A DNA stretch of 64,000 nt from JAODBJ01 sp963782465 (GTDB lineage Bacteria > Actinomycetota > Acidimicrobiia > IMCC26256 > PALSA-610): positions 1,166,121 to 1,230,120 of the forward strand of contig CAWAJR010000003.1 of NCBI GenBank assembly GCA_963782465.1. The letters are read 5' to 3'. Positions 28,868 to 38,251 of the stretch are shown piece after piece. A program made the position numbers and the translations under genes. Positions within the stretch are counted from its first letter, which is position 1. Each line of letters opens with the position of its first letter. The notes under the pieces are model-generated. The model worked only from the letters and a program-made list of their open reading frames with translations, did no database searches and had not been told where the DNA came from.

Positions 28868-29761
28868 ACTGCACCCGCCGTTCGAGGAACCGCAGCTGGA
28901 CGAGCGTGAGCAGCAACGTGATCACGAACAGTGCGATCGCGAGTACCGCACCTTTGCCCTCGTTGCTCTCCTGGAACACCGCGATGTAGATCGCGTACAC
29001 GAGCACGTTCGTGTGCTGGTGCGGTGGGCCGCCTTGCGTCAGCAGGTCGATCTGGCCGAACGAGTGGAACGCGAGGATGCCGCCGACAACCGTCGCGAAG
29101 AACAACGTCGGTGACAGCAGCGGCAAGGTCACGTTGCGGAACCGGGCCACACGCCCGCACCGTCGACGCGCGCCGCTTCGATCAACTCGTCGGGCACCGC
29201 CTGCAATCCCGACGACATGAGGATGAACGAGAGGCCGAGGTTCTGCCACACCGTGACGCCCGCGACCGAAACGAGCGCCCACTTCGGGTCGTCGAGCGGT
29301 GACAGCGCGCCGGTGCGGCCCAGCCAGTAGTTCAACAACCCGATCTGCGGGTTCAGCAACGTGAAGAAGATCACCGACGCGACCGCGACCGACGTCGCGA
29401 CCGTCGACGAGAAGATCGTCCGGTACACCGTGATGCCGCGCAACCGCTGGTGCGCGACCACCGCGAGCAACAACCCGAGGATGATGCCCGTCGGCACCGA
29501 CATCACCGCGAACAGCAGCGTGACCTTCAGGCTGTTGCGGAAGTCGGCCGAGCCGAGGATGGTGCTGAACTGGTGCAACCCGACGTACTTCTTCGGCAGC
29601 GTCGGGAACGGTGGTGTTCGGTACAGGCTCAGCTGGAAGTTCTTGAAGAACGGGTAGAACACGAACGTCCCGAAGATGAGCAGCGACGGCACCACGAGCA
29701 GGTAGCCCAGCGTGGCCTCCCGCACCTTGCGCGAAAACCGCCGGCGGCGCTTCGCCGTCAT
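28857..29761 (-). CDS. Carbohydrate ABC transporter permease, UgpA-like (frameshifted)
   Basis: About 301 residues if repaired. It begins MTAKRRRRFSRK at ATG 29761, in an ATGA overlap with the ATPase stop. The first five helices and the EAA loop (LIEAARVDGAGVW) are in one frame, and the loop's end and last helix (ARFRNVTLPLLSPTLFF…) in the next. The break is at 29144-29148, where GGGCC stands for an expected GGGCCC. Family, overlaps and both halves support one gene with a one-base loss. Confidence 0.85.
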
Positions 29762-30850
29762 ACGGTGCTCACCCGGTTACCGGTGACGGGGTCGAACACG
29801 TGGAACGTCCCCGGCTTTCGCTTCGAGCATCACCTGCTCGTTCTCGCGGGGCGCCGGTTCGCTGGTCGGCTGGCGCACGGTCACGACCGCCTCGCCGCTC
29901 AACCGGCAGAGGATGTGGCGCTCGTGGCCGAGCGACTCGACGAGCGCCACGGTTGCCGGTACGAGGCCTTCGGTGGTCATGCGGAGGTCTTCCGGGCGAA
30001 CGCCGATCACGACCTTGGTGAGGTTCGCGTCGTTCACCGCGGCGCCGAGGTCGGCGGGCAGCACGGCCGCGACACCGCCGATCGCGACCGAGTCGGCGTC
30101 GCCGTCGCGCACGATCTGGGCGGCGATCGTGTTCATCGGCGGGTTCCCGATGAACGACGCGACGAAGAGGTTGGCGGGCTTCTCGTACACCTCCTGAGGC
30201 GGCCCCACCTGTTGCAGCGCGCCTTCGTTCATGATCGCGATGCGGTTCCCCATGGTCATCGCCTCGACCTGATCGTGGGTCACGTACACGACCGTCGTCT
30301 GCAGACGGCGCTGGAGTTCGATGAGCTCGGCGCGGGTCTGCACCCGCAGCTTCGCGTCGAGGTTCGAGAGCGGCTCGTCCATGAGGAAGGCGGCCGGGCT
30401 GCGCACGATCGCACGCGCCAGCGCGACCCGCTGGCGCTGACCGCCCGAGAGTTGGGCGGGCTTGCGATCGAGGAGGTCTTCGAGGCCGAGCGCGCCAGTC
30501 GCTTCTTTCACGAGCCGTTCGCGTTCGTCCCTCGGCACGTTGCGGCTCTTCAGAGGGAACTCGACGTTGCGGGCGACCGTCATGTGCGGGTAGAGCGCGT
30601 AGCTCTGGAACACCATCGCGACGTCGCGATCCTTGGGTTCGACCTCGTTGACGGCGCGATCGCCGATCCAGATCGTGCCCTCGGTGGGCTCTTCGAGCCC
30701 GGCAACCATGCGCAGCGCGGTCGACTTGCCGCAGCCTGACGGCCCGAGCAGGACCAGGAACTCGTGATCGTGCACCTCGAGCGTGAGGTCACGCACCGCG
30801 GTGACGCCGCCGAAACGCTTCGTCACGCCTTCGAAGCAGACTCTCCCCAT
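29758..30850 (-). CDS. ABC transporter ATP-binding protein, UgpC/MsmK-like (frameshifted near end)
   Basis: About 364 residues. Walker A GPSGCGKST, signature LSGGQRQRVALARAI, Walker B AAFLMDEPLSNLD and the switch VTHDQ are intact, followed by the TOBE-like regulatory domain. As read, the frame ends at 29777 with an odd tail. Removing one base from the C run at 29809-29812 gives TFHVFDPVTGNRVSTV and a stop at 29758 that overlaps the next gene's ATG (ATGA). ATG 30850 (MGRVCFEGV) is chosen over an ATG eight codons upstream. First gene of the importer operon. Confidence 0.88.
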
Positions 30851-30930
30851 GGCGGTGCGGAGCCTACGCGACATACGTTCGCCGCACTCGGACGTCGCGG
30901 GAGCGCCGCCCGTTGTTAACCTGCGCGCCC

Positions 30931-32919
30931 TTGAGCGACAAGCGCCGGCTCGTACTGCTGAGCTTCCTCATGTTGTTCGTGGAGCTCGCGCTGATCCGTT
31001 GGACCGGGTCGAACGTCGTCTACCTGTCGTATTTCTCGAACTTCGTGCTCCTCGGCAGCTTTCTCGGCATCGGGCTGGGGTTCCTCCGCGCCAAGTCGCA
31101 ATATTCCCTTTTCCCGTTCGCACCGTTCGTGCTGCTCGCGCTGGTGCTGTTCGTGCGCCTGTTCCCCGTGCAGATCAACCGGGGCAATACGTCGCAGCTG
31201 CTGTTCTTCGGTGGCGACGCCACGGGGCTGCCGATCTGGGTGACGCTCACCATCATCTTCGTCGCGGTCGCCGCGATGATGGCGACCATCGGCGAAGGGG
31301 TCGCGCGCACGTTCATGCGGTTCGACTCGTTGCAGGCCTACCGGCTCGACATCCTCGGCAGCATCGCCGGCATCACGACCTTCTCGCTCCTGTCGTTCCT
31401 GCGCGCGCCGCCGGTGATATGGGCCGCGATCGTCGCGTTGACCTTCGGCACGTTGTTCCGGTCGAACCGCACCAAGTGGCTGGGCTGGCGCCAGGCCGGC
31501 GCGCTCGCGGCCGTCGTGGTGATGCTGCTCGTCGAGTCGGTCGCACCGAATACGAGCTGGTCGCCCTACTACAAGGTGAAGGTCAATCGGTACCCGGACT
31601 TCACCGAGATCCAGGTGAACGGCATCTCGCACCAGCAGATGACGTCGACGTCGTACCGCGCGGTTCACGCAGCCATCTACCTGAAGCCATACGAGCGCAC
31701 GACCGTTCCGCTCGACGACGTTTTGATCGTCGGTGCCGGAAGCGGCACCGACGTCGCGACCGCCCTCGCTCAGGGCGCCAAGCACGTCGACGCCGTCGAG
31801 ATCGACCCGCGCCTCTACGAGATCGGGAAGCACAGCCACCCGGACCATCCCTACCAGGACCCCCGCGTGTCCGTTCACATCAACGACGGGCGCGCGTACC
31901 TCGAGCATTCGAAGAAGAAATGGGACCTGATCCTCTTCGCGCTCCCTGATTCACTGACCCTGGTATCGGGCCAGTCGTCATTGCGCCTCGAGAGCTACCT
32001 CTTCACCGAGGAAGCACTCGACACGGCCCGCGATCACCTGAAACCCGGCGGCACCTTCTCGATGTACAACTTCTACCGCCAGAACTGGTTGGTCGACCGG
32101 CTGGCCGGCACGTTGAACACCGTCTTCCACCGGTCGCCGTGCCTCGACTCGACCCAGCACCGGCTGACCGTGATGGTCGACTCGCTGCGCGCGTCGTCGT
32201 TGTCGTGCGACCGGGTCTGGCGGGTGAAGGCGAACGCGCCACCGCCCGCGCACGACGATTACCCGTTCGTCTACCTGAAGAACCGGACCATCCCCGGGTT
32301 CTACCTGGAAGCGATCCTCGCGATCCTGCTCGCGTCGTTGGTGATGGTCCGGCTCGGCTCCGGTCCGCTGCGGCAGATGACGCCGTACGCCGACCTGTTC
32401 TTCATGGGCGCCGCGTTCTTGCTCCTCGAAACCAAGAACGTCGTGCAGTTCTCCCTGCTGTTCGGCACGACGTGGTTCGTCAACGCGCTCGTCTTCGCGG
32501 GCATCCTCGTCGCGGTGTTCCTCGCGGTGGAGGTCGCGCGGCGCGCGCAGCTCCCCGACGCCCGTGTGCTCTACGCGCTCCTGCTCGCCGCCCTCGTCGT
32601 CGCGTGGGCGGTACCGCCCGACAAGCTGCTCTCACTGTCGGTCATCCCGCGTTTCCTGATCGCAGTCGCGATCGCGTTCGCGCCCGTGTTCCTCGCCAAT
32701 CTCGTGTTCGCGCAACGGTTCCGCGACGTCGGCTCGTCGACGGTGGCGTTTGGGGCCAACCTGCTCGGCGCGATGGTCGGCGGGTTGCTCGAGTACATGT
32801 CGTTGATTGTCGGGTACCGGATGCTGCTCGTCGCGGTCGCGGTGCTCTACGGCTGCGCGTTCCTGTTGGGCCGCCAATACCTCACGGTCGAAACGCGCGT
32901 CAACGCGCTCGCCGACTGA
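30931..32919 (+). CDS. Spermidine synthase-like membrane protein
   Basis: About 662 residues from TTG 30931 (a TTG at 30913 is also possible). The N-terminal third has about seven membrane helices (LLSFLMLFVELALIRWTG first). The soluble middle has the S-adenosyl-binding Rossmann motif LIVGAGSGTDVATAL near residue 265, with VEIDPRLYEIG and NDGRAYLE. Six or more helices follow from about residue 455. This is the fused transporter-like/aminopropyltransferase layout seen in many bacteria. Real polyamine synthesis has not been shown for this class, so the reaction is uncertain. Divergent from the importer operon. Confidence 0.78.
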   Translation: MSDKRRLVLLSFLMLFVELALIRWTGSNVVYLSYFSNFVLLGSFLGIGLGFLRAKSQYSLFPFAPFVLLALVLFVRLFPVQINRGNTSQLLFFGGDATGLPIWVTLTIIFVAVAAMMATIGEGVARTFMRFDSLQAYRLDILGSIAGITTFSLLSFLRAPPVIWAAIVALTFGTLFRSNRTKWLGWRQAGALAAVVVMLLVESVAPNTSWSPYYKVKVNRYPDFTEIQVNGISHQQMTSTSYRAVHAAIYLKPYERTTVPLDDVLIVGAGSGTDVATALAQGAKHVDAVEIDPRLYEIGKHSHPDHPYQDPRVSVHINDGRAYLEHSKKKWDLILFALPDSLTLVSGQSSLRLESYLFTEEALDTARDHLKPGGTFSMYNFYRQNWLVDRLAGTLNTVFHRSPCLDSTQHRLTVMVDSLRASSLSCDRVWRVKANAPPPAHDDYPFVYLKNRTIPGFYLEAILAILLASLVMVRLGSGPLRQMTPYADLFFMGAAFLLLETKNVVQFSLLFGTTWFVNALVFAGILVAVFLAVEVARRAQLPDARVLYALLLAALVVAWAVPPDKLLSLSVIPRFLIAVAIAFAPVFLANLVFAQRFRDVGSSTVAFGANLLGAMVGGLLEYMSLIVGYRMLLVAVAVLYGCAFLLGRQYLTVETRVNALAD

Positions 32920-32925
32920 CTGCGA

Positions 32926-34626
32926 TCACCGAGCACGCAGGAACCAGCCGCGCGGGTCCCAGCGCCGCAACATCTCGACCTCTGTGGCGGTCGGCGGCGG
33001 GAGTTCGCGCACTTCGTCGGCGACGGTCATCTCCCAGCCGCACGCGGCCCGGGCGGTGGCGACCCGATCGTCGATGGTGCCGTCGCCTTCGGGCACGGCA
33101 ACGAGGGTGAGCACGCCGTCGTGCCCGTTGCCGGCGATCTTCTCGAAGGTGCCCAGGTCGGTGACCAGTGCCGTCACGGTCCGTCCCGGCGACGTGATGT
33201 AGGCGCAGGCCCGCGGGGTGCGGGCTTTCGTGAGCGTCGCCACCACGATGCATTCGTCGGCGGTGCTCGCGACGTCGTTGCCGCCACCCGACCCGACGAG
33301 GAACGGGCCGTCGGGTTGCAGGGTCGTGGAGTTGACGTTGCCGTACGGGTCGATCTGCGCCCCGCCGAGGCAGCCGAGCACCGTGGTGCCGGGGCCGCCG
33401 ACGAGCGTCCCGAGCACCATCGTCGCGTCGCTCAACATGGTTGCCGTCGGGAAGTTGCGATGGTTCAACACGAACGGGTCGGCCGGCGTCGCGTCGTAGC
33501 CCCACAGGCCGATCTCGGCCGTGAGCTGCACGTCGGCGCCCTGCTCGCGGGCGAGATGCACACCGAGCCAGGCCGACAGGTTCGCGACGCCGGCCCCCGC
33601 GAGCACACCGTCGTACGACGCGGTGGCACAACGGCGCGCGAGGTGGCGCGCCCCGTATACCGCCGCGCATTCCCAATGGTTGAAGGGCGCTTCGAGATCC
33701 GGTTCGTACTCGACCTCGTCGTGCTCCCACGACGTGGGGCTCGCCTTGGCGCGCAACGCGGCGATCCGTTCGGCGCCGAGCCGCTCGACCCACTGCTCCT
33801 GGCTCTCGACGTCGAGCACCCACTCGCGGACCCACTCGTCGTAGTCGGCCCGGCGGGTCGCGGCACGCACGTCGACCCAGAAGTCGTAGTCCTCGCCGTA
33901 ACCGTCGACCGGCAGCGTGCCCGCGTACAGGCCACCGGGGTGCGCACCGAACGGCGCCTCGACGACCGCGAGCACCCGATGGCCCGGGATACGAACGAAC
34001 GACGACCACGGCCGGATGTCGTCGACGACGCGCTCGACGGTGACGATCACGCCGCGCCGGGCCGCCAGCGCGCCCCACACCCCTTCGAGCAGCGGTGCAT
34101 GGATGGCGACGTTGCCGGCCCGATCGGCGATCGGCGCGTGCAACAACGCGACGTCGGGAGCGAGCGCGCCGAGCATGCCGACCTCACCGAAGGGCGTCAC
34201 CACACGCGAGTACGCGTCGTTGGCTTCCATCGACGACCCGGCGATCGAGTTCGTCGTCACCGCCGCGAGACCGCGCGCTGCCGCCTCGAGACGCTGCGCG
34301 AGCGCGAGGAACGACCAGTGCTCGACCTCGACTTCGCCGCGTTCGTACGCCCGTGCCGACCAGGGATTGGGCGTGAAATTGGGGAACGTGTCGCCCGAGT
34401 ACCCGGTGATGACCTTGCGAACCAGCCCGCCGCGGAAGAACAGCGCGCCGAAGCTCGACAGGCTCGACATCACCAGCGTGAACTGCGGGTCCTTGCCCCA
34501 CCATTGCCGAACGAGTTCGCGCGTCGCCGCGGTCCAGCGGGTATGGCCGACGATCGGGTGGATGACATCGCCCGCGCGCACGTGCCGCGCGACCGCTTCG
34601 GCGAGGGTCGTGCGTTTGTCGATCAT
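32926..34626 (-). CDS. CoA-transferase, glutaconate-type, fused A and B subunits
   Basis: About 566 residues from ATG 34626 (MIDKRTTLAEAV). The N-terminal half has VRAGDVIHPIVGHTRW, and TTNSIAGSSMEAND near the glutaconate CoA-transferase A motifs. The C-terminal half has GAGVANLSAWLGVHLAREQ, ELQ-type acidic contexts (VQLTAEIGLWGYDA) and GCLGGAQIDPYGNVNSTTL, as in the B subunit. Both subunits are therefore one chain. A similar arrangement is seen in the IpdAB ring-cleaving hydrolases of steroid degradation, so a C-C hydrolase role is an alternative. It converges on the spermidine-synthase-like gene. Confidence 0.78.
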   Translation of the reverse strand: MIDKRTTLAEAVARHVRAGDVIHPIVGHTRWTAATRELVRQWWGKDPQFTLVMSSLSSFGALFFRGGLVRKVITGYSGDTFPNFTPNPWSARAYERGEVEVEHWSFLALAQRLEAAARGLAAVTTNSIAGSSMEANDAYSRVVTPFGEVGMLGALAPDVALLHAPIADRAGNVAIHAPLLEGVWGALAARRGVIVTVERVVDDIRPWSSFVRIPGHRVLAVVEAPFGAHPGGLYAGTLPVDGYGEDYDFWVDVRAATRRADYDEWVREWVLDVESQEQWVERLGAERIAALRAKASPTSWEHDEVEYEPDLEAPFNHWECAAVYGARHLARRCATASYDGVLAGAGVANLSAWLGVHLAREQGADVQLTAEIGLWGYDATPADPFVLNHRNFPTATMLSDATMVLGTLVGGPGTTVLGCLGGAQIDPYGNVNSTTLQPDGPFLVGSGGGNDVASTADECIVVATLTKARTPRACAYITSPGRTVTALVTDLGTFEKIAGNGHDGVLTLVAVPEGDGTIDDRVATARAACGWEMTVADEVRELPPPTATEVEMLRRWDPRGWFLRAR

Positions 34627-34664
34627 GCGCGGCGCAAGGTAGTCGCGGGTGCGATCGTCACGGC

Positions 34665-35759
34665 TCAGACACTGTCGAGCAGCAGCGCCGCGAGCCGCTG
34701 GCGGTGGTACCCCTGCGACCCCAGCAACGTGTCGTTCACCTTGGCCCGCTTGTAGTGGAAATGCGCGTCGCACGCCCAGGTGAAGCCGACACCGCCGTGC
34801 ACCTGGATGCTCTCACCCGACACCATCACCGCTGCTTCACCGGCGAAGCTCTTGCACATCGAGGCGGCGTGCTGCCGCTGGGGATCGTCGACGTCGGAAC
34901 ACCAGGCCGCGTAGTGCGCACCGACGCGGGTGAGTTCCAACGCCTGCAACATGTCGACCGACTTGTGCCGGATCGCTTGGAACGAGGCGAGCGGGCGGTC
35001 GAACTGGACCCGCACCTTCGCGTACTCCACGGCGAGCGTGTGAGCCTGCTCCGCGCTGCCGACGAGTTCCGCCGCGAGCATCACCGCGGCGTCGTCGGCG
35101 ACGCGCCGCCAGATCGCGGTGTGATCGCCGTCGGGCCCGATCGGTACCGCGGGCCGTTCGTGCAGTTCGAGGCGGGCGAGCTTCCGGGTCGGGTCGATCG
35201 TCGGGGCCGGTTCGCCGGCAGGAACTTCGAGGAGGAACGAACCGAGACCGGCCTCGGTGCGCGCAACGACGATGGCCCAATGGGCGGTGGCACCGTCGAG
35301 CACGACCGGTTTCGTGCCGGTGAGCACCCAGCCGGCGCCCTTCCGGCGCGCCCGGGTGCGAACCCGGTCGACGGGATCGCCGGTCCCGAACTCTTCGAGC
35401 GCCACCGTGCCGCGCGTCTCGCCGCTCGCGAGCCCGGCGAGCAGGTTGGTCGCGCCGAGGCGGTTGGCGGCGAGGGTCGCGGTCACCGCCGAGGAGAAGA
35501 ACGGGCCCGGCATCGGCAGGCGACCCATCTCTTCCATCACCACGACCATGTCGACGAGACCGAGGCCGAGACCGCCGTGCGCCTCGGGCACGAGGAGGCC
35601 CGGCCAACCCATCTCGGCGACTCGCGCCCACATCGCGTCGGTGAAACCACGTTCGTCGTCGGCCATCGCGCGTACGTACGTCGGGCCGGCTTCGTTCTCG
35701 AGGAACGATCGCACCGCGGCGCGTAACGCTTCCTGGTCGGACGAGAACGTGAAGTCCAC
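34665..35759 (-). CDS. Acyl-CoA dehydrogenase, short form
   Basis: A 364-residue enzyme from GTG 35759 (VDFTFSSDQEALRAAVRSFLENE). It has EAHGGLGLGLVDMVVVMEEMGRLPMPGPFF, VRVQFDRPLASFQAIRHKSVDML and HGGVGFTWACDAHFHYKRA, the pattern of the short FadE class. The operator candidate at 35764-35779 ends four bases before the start. It is divergent from a long-form dehydrogenase at 36083 across a repeat-filled spacer; the pair could form one heteromeric enzyme. Confidence 0.9.
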   Translation of the reverse strand: MDFTFSSDQEALRAAVRSFLENEAGPTYVRAMADDERGFTDAMWARVAEMGWPGLLVPEAHGGLGLGLVDMVVVMEEMGRLPMPGPFFSSAVTATLAANRLGATNLLAGLASGETRGTVALEEFGTGDPVDRVRTRARRKGAGWVLTGTKPVVLDGATAHWAIVVARTEAGLGSFLLEVPAGEPAPTIDPTRKLARLELHERPAVPIGPDGDHTAIWRRVADDAAVMLAAELVGSAEQAHTLAVEYAKVRVQFDRPLASFQAIRHKSVDMLQALELTRVGAHYAAWCSDVDDPQRQHAASMCKSFAGEAAVMVSGESIQVHGGVGFTWACDAHFHYKRAKVNDTLLGSQGYHRQRLAALLLDSV

Positions 35760-35763
35760 GACC

Positions 35764-35779
35764 CTGACGCTATCGTCAG
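35764..35779. promoter_or_regulatory. Operator candidate CTGAC-N6-GTCAG, site 3
   Basis: CTGAC-GCTATC-GTCAG, extended by one more matching base on each side (CCTGAC…GTCAGG). It lies four bases before the GTG of the acyl-CoA dehydrogenase on the minus strand. Confidence 0.6.
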
Positions 35780-36062
35780 GTCGCTGCGCCCAGCGAGTAC
35801 GAAGGGGTGCGGGCCCCCGGCCCACGCCCCGACCGAACGAACGGCAAACGCAGCGAATGAAGACTCGTGCCCCGACGAGGTCCGACAGGTACAAGGAGCG
35901 GTGAGCGAGCGAAGCGAGTGAACGGCAAAGGGCACGAAGACTCGTGCTCCGACGAAGTCCGGCAGGTACACGGAACGGTGAGCGAGCGAAGCGAGTGAAC
36001 TCGCCAGCGAGTGACGAAGGGGTGCGGGCACCCGGCCCGTGCCCCGGCCGAACGAGCGAAAC
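35780..36062. repeat. Intergenic repeat cluster, two unit types
   Basis: This 323-base gap between divergent dehydrogenases holds no supported gene. One unit (GACGAAGGGGTGCGGGC… to …CCGAACGA) occurs at about 35797-35850 and again at 36012-36060. A second unit (GAAGACTCGTGC…CCGAC…GGTACA…GAGCGGTGAGCGAGCGAAG) occurs at about 35858-35920 and 35936-36000. The first unit recurs three times at 51.9-52.2 kb. GC-rich, with self-complementary GCGAGCG stretches. Role unknown; a dispersed intergenic element is likely. Confidence 0.75.
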
Positions 36063-36082
36063 AACAGAGTGAGCGAGACGGT

Positions 36083-37291
36083 ATGGACTTCGCCTACGAG
36101 CCTGAGGATGTCGCGTTCGGTGACGAGTTGTGCGCGTGGCTCGACGACAATCTCGCGAACTTCCTTGCCGACTGGGAGGGCGACGACGACGCGGGCGGCA
36201 CCCAGTCGGCCAGTATCGCGCGCACGCAGGAGCGCCGTCGCGACTGGCAACGCCGGTTGAACGAAGGCCGCTGGGCTGCGATCAACTGGCCGAAGGAATG
36301 GGGTGGTCGGGAAGCCACCCCGGTGCAGAACGTCATCTACTCGGAAACGATGGCGAAGTACCGCGCGCCGGGTATCTACAACGCGAACGGCCTGTGGCAG
36401 ATCGGGCCGATGATCATCGCGTGGGGTACCGAGGAGCAGAAGCAGCGTTGGCTGCCGGGCATCCTCGACGCGTCGGAGCACTGGTGCCAGGGTTTCTCCG
36501 AACCGCAGGCGGGTTCCGATCTCGCGAACTTGCGCACGACGGCGATCGCCGACGGCGACGAGTACGTGATCAACGGGCAGAAGATCTGGATCTCCACCGC
36601 ACACCTGGCGAAGTGGGGCCTGTTCCTCTTCCGCACCGATCCCGACGCGATCGCCGAGAAGCGCAAGCACGAAGGGATCACTGCGTTCATCGTCGACATG
36701 GAAGCGCCGGGCATCGTCGTCCAGCCGATCAAAGACATTGTCGGCGACGAGATGTTCAACGAGGTGTTCTTCGAGAATGTGCGGATACCGGCAACCTGCC
36801 GGTTGGGCGGCGACGGGCAGGGCTGGCAGGTCGCGATGGGCACCCTCGGCCGTGAACGGGTCGGTACTGCCGGGCTCGCGATCACGATGGGCCAAGACCT
36901 GCGGGCGATGATCTCCGCGGCTCGCGCCGTGAACCCGGGCGCGCTCGACGATCCCGATATCCGTGATCGGATCGCGCGGGCGTGGACGCAGGTCGAACTC
37001 ACGAAGCTGCTGAACTACCGCGCGCTGACGAAGATCATCAAGGGACAGAAGAACTGGCCCGAGGTCCCGTTGGCGAAACTGCAGTGGAGCCATCTCGCGC
37101 AGTACCTCGCCGAACTCGCGGTCGACATGCTCGGCCCGCAGGGCTTGCTTCTGCGGGGTGCGACCGACGCCGTCGACAACGGTTCGTGGGCGCGCCTGTA
37201 CTCGTTCCAGCGTTACACGTCGATCGGTGCCGGCGCGACCGAAGTGCAGAAGAACATCATCGCCGACCGGGCGCTCCTGCCGAAGAAATAG
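36083..37291 (+). CDS. Acyl-CoA dehydrogenase, long form
   Basis: A 402-residue enzyme from ATG 36083 (MDFAYEPEDVAFGDELCAWLDDNL). It contains QGFSEPQAGSDLANLRTTAI, GQKIWISTAHLAKWG, an RERVGTAGLAI helix and the C-terminal SIGAGATEVQKNIIADRALLPKK. GAGAT in place of YEGT shows the usual catalytic glutamate is absent at that position. The region between residues 120 and 145 (WGTEEQKQRWLPGILDASEHWCQ) is standard. It is followed 13 bases later by the LLM oxidoreductase, probably in one operon. Confidence 0.9.
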   Translation: MDFAYEPEDVAFGDELCAWLDDNLANFLADWEGDDDAGGTQSASIARTQERRRDWQRRLNEGRWAAINWPKEWGGREATPVQNVIYSETMAKYRAPGIYNANGLWQIGPMIIAWGTEEQKQRWLPGILDASEHWCQGFSEPQAGSDLANLRTTAIADGDEYVINGQKIWISTAHLAKWGLFLFRTDPDAIAEKRKHEGITAFIVDMEAPGIVVQPIKDIVGDEMFNEVFFENVRIPATCRLGGDGQGWQVAMGTLGRERVGTAGLAITMGQDLRAMISAARAVNPGALDDPDIRDRIARAWTQVELTKLLNYRALTKIIKGQKNWPEVPLAKLQWSHLAQYLAELAVDMLGPQGLLLRGATDAVDNGSWARLYSFQRYTSIGAGATEVQKNIIADRALLPKK

Positions 37292-37304
37292 ACGAGGTCG
37301 CGTC

Positions 37305-38177
37305 GTGCAATACGGGATCGTCACACCGGTGCTCACGTTGCTGCCCCGAGCGCACGCGCATTGGGAGGAAGACGCGCCCTTCGCCGAGGTAGTCGCGATC
37401 GCGCAAGAAGCGGAACGGCTCGGCTATCACCACCTCACCTGCTCTGAGCACGTCGGCATACCGAAGCCGGTGGCGGAAGTGCGCGGCGGCCGCTACTACG
37501 ATCCGCTCGCGACGCTCGGTTTTCTGGCCGCGTCGACGTCGACGATCAGGCTGGCCGTGCATGTGCTCGTGCTCGGCTACCACCATCCGCTCGCAATCGC
37601 GAAGCGGTACGGCACGCTCGACCTCGTTTCGGGCGGACGGTTGGTGCTCGGTGTCGGCGTCGGGTCGTTGGAGGAGGAGTTCGAGCTGCTCGGCGCGCCG
37701 TTCGAAGATCGCGGCAAGCGCGGCGACGACGCGATGCGCGCGTTGCGCGCCGCGCTCTCCCAACGCGAACCGTCGTACCGCGGTGAGTTCTACGAGTTCT
37801 CCGGTTTCGTGGTCGACCCTTGCGCCGTGCAGCCTCGGGTGCCGCTGTGGGTCGGCGGGCAGTCGTACCGGTCGTTGCGCCGTGCCTACGAACTCGGCGA
37901 CGGCTGGGTGCCGTTCGGTTTCCGCAGCGCCGAACTCGCGGCGATGCTGGAGCGCGCCCGCGACGAGTGCGAACGGCCCGCCGGTCGTCCGCTCGACATC
38001 GTGCTGCAGAACGAACGGCCGCTCGACCCGGCGGCCGAACCCGACCGGGTGGCCGAGCAGATGCAGCGCTTCGCCGACATCGGTGCGACCCATGTCAACG
38101 TCCGCTTCGTGCACCACTCCCCCGCGCACTACCGCGAGCAACTCGCCGCCCTCATGACTGTCGCACCCTCCCCGTAG
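37305..38177 (+). CDS. LLM-class flavin/F420-dependent oxidoreductase
   Basis: A 290-residue luciferase-like TIM barrel from GTG 37305, with GAGG upstream. VAIAQEAERLGYHHLTCSEHV, YYDPLATLGFLAASTSTIRLAVHVLVLGYHHPLAIAKRYGTLDLVSGGRLVLGVGVG and VPLWVGGQSYRSLRRAYELGDGWVP are the family's core strands. Members use F420 or FMN; in actinobacteria F420 is common. The substrate may be a product of the dehydrogenase upstream. Confidence 0.88.
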   Translation: MQYGIVTPVLTLLPRAHAHWEEDAPFAEVVAIAQEAERLGYHHLTCSEHVGIPKPVAEVRGGRYYDPLATLGFLAASTSTIRLAVHVLVLGYHHPLAIAKRYGTLDLVSGGRLVLGVGVGSLEEEFELLGAPFEDRGKRGDDAMRALRAALSQREPSYRGEFYEFSGFVVDPCAVQPRVPLWVGGQSYRSLRRAYELGDGWVPFGFRSAELAAMLERARDECERPAGRPLDIVLQNERPLDPAAEPDRVAEQMQRFADIGATHVNVRFVHHSPAHYREQLAALMTVAPSP

Positions 38178-38251
38178 GGTTGCGCCACCCTCCTCTTCCC
38201 CCGTTCACCCGTCCCGCCGTCCGTTGGACGAGAGGTTGGAAGGGAGACCGG

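Noticed and set aside
35537..37336. A 599-residue minus-strand frame across the long-form acyl-CoA dehydrogenase and the repeats
   Set aside because: Antisense to a conserved enzyme; its C-terminal part is a translation of the intergenic repeats.
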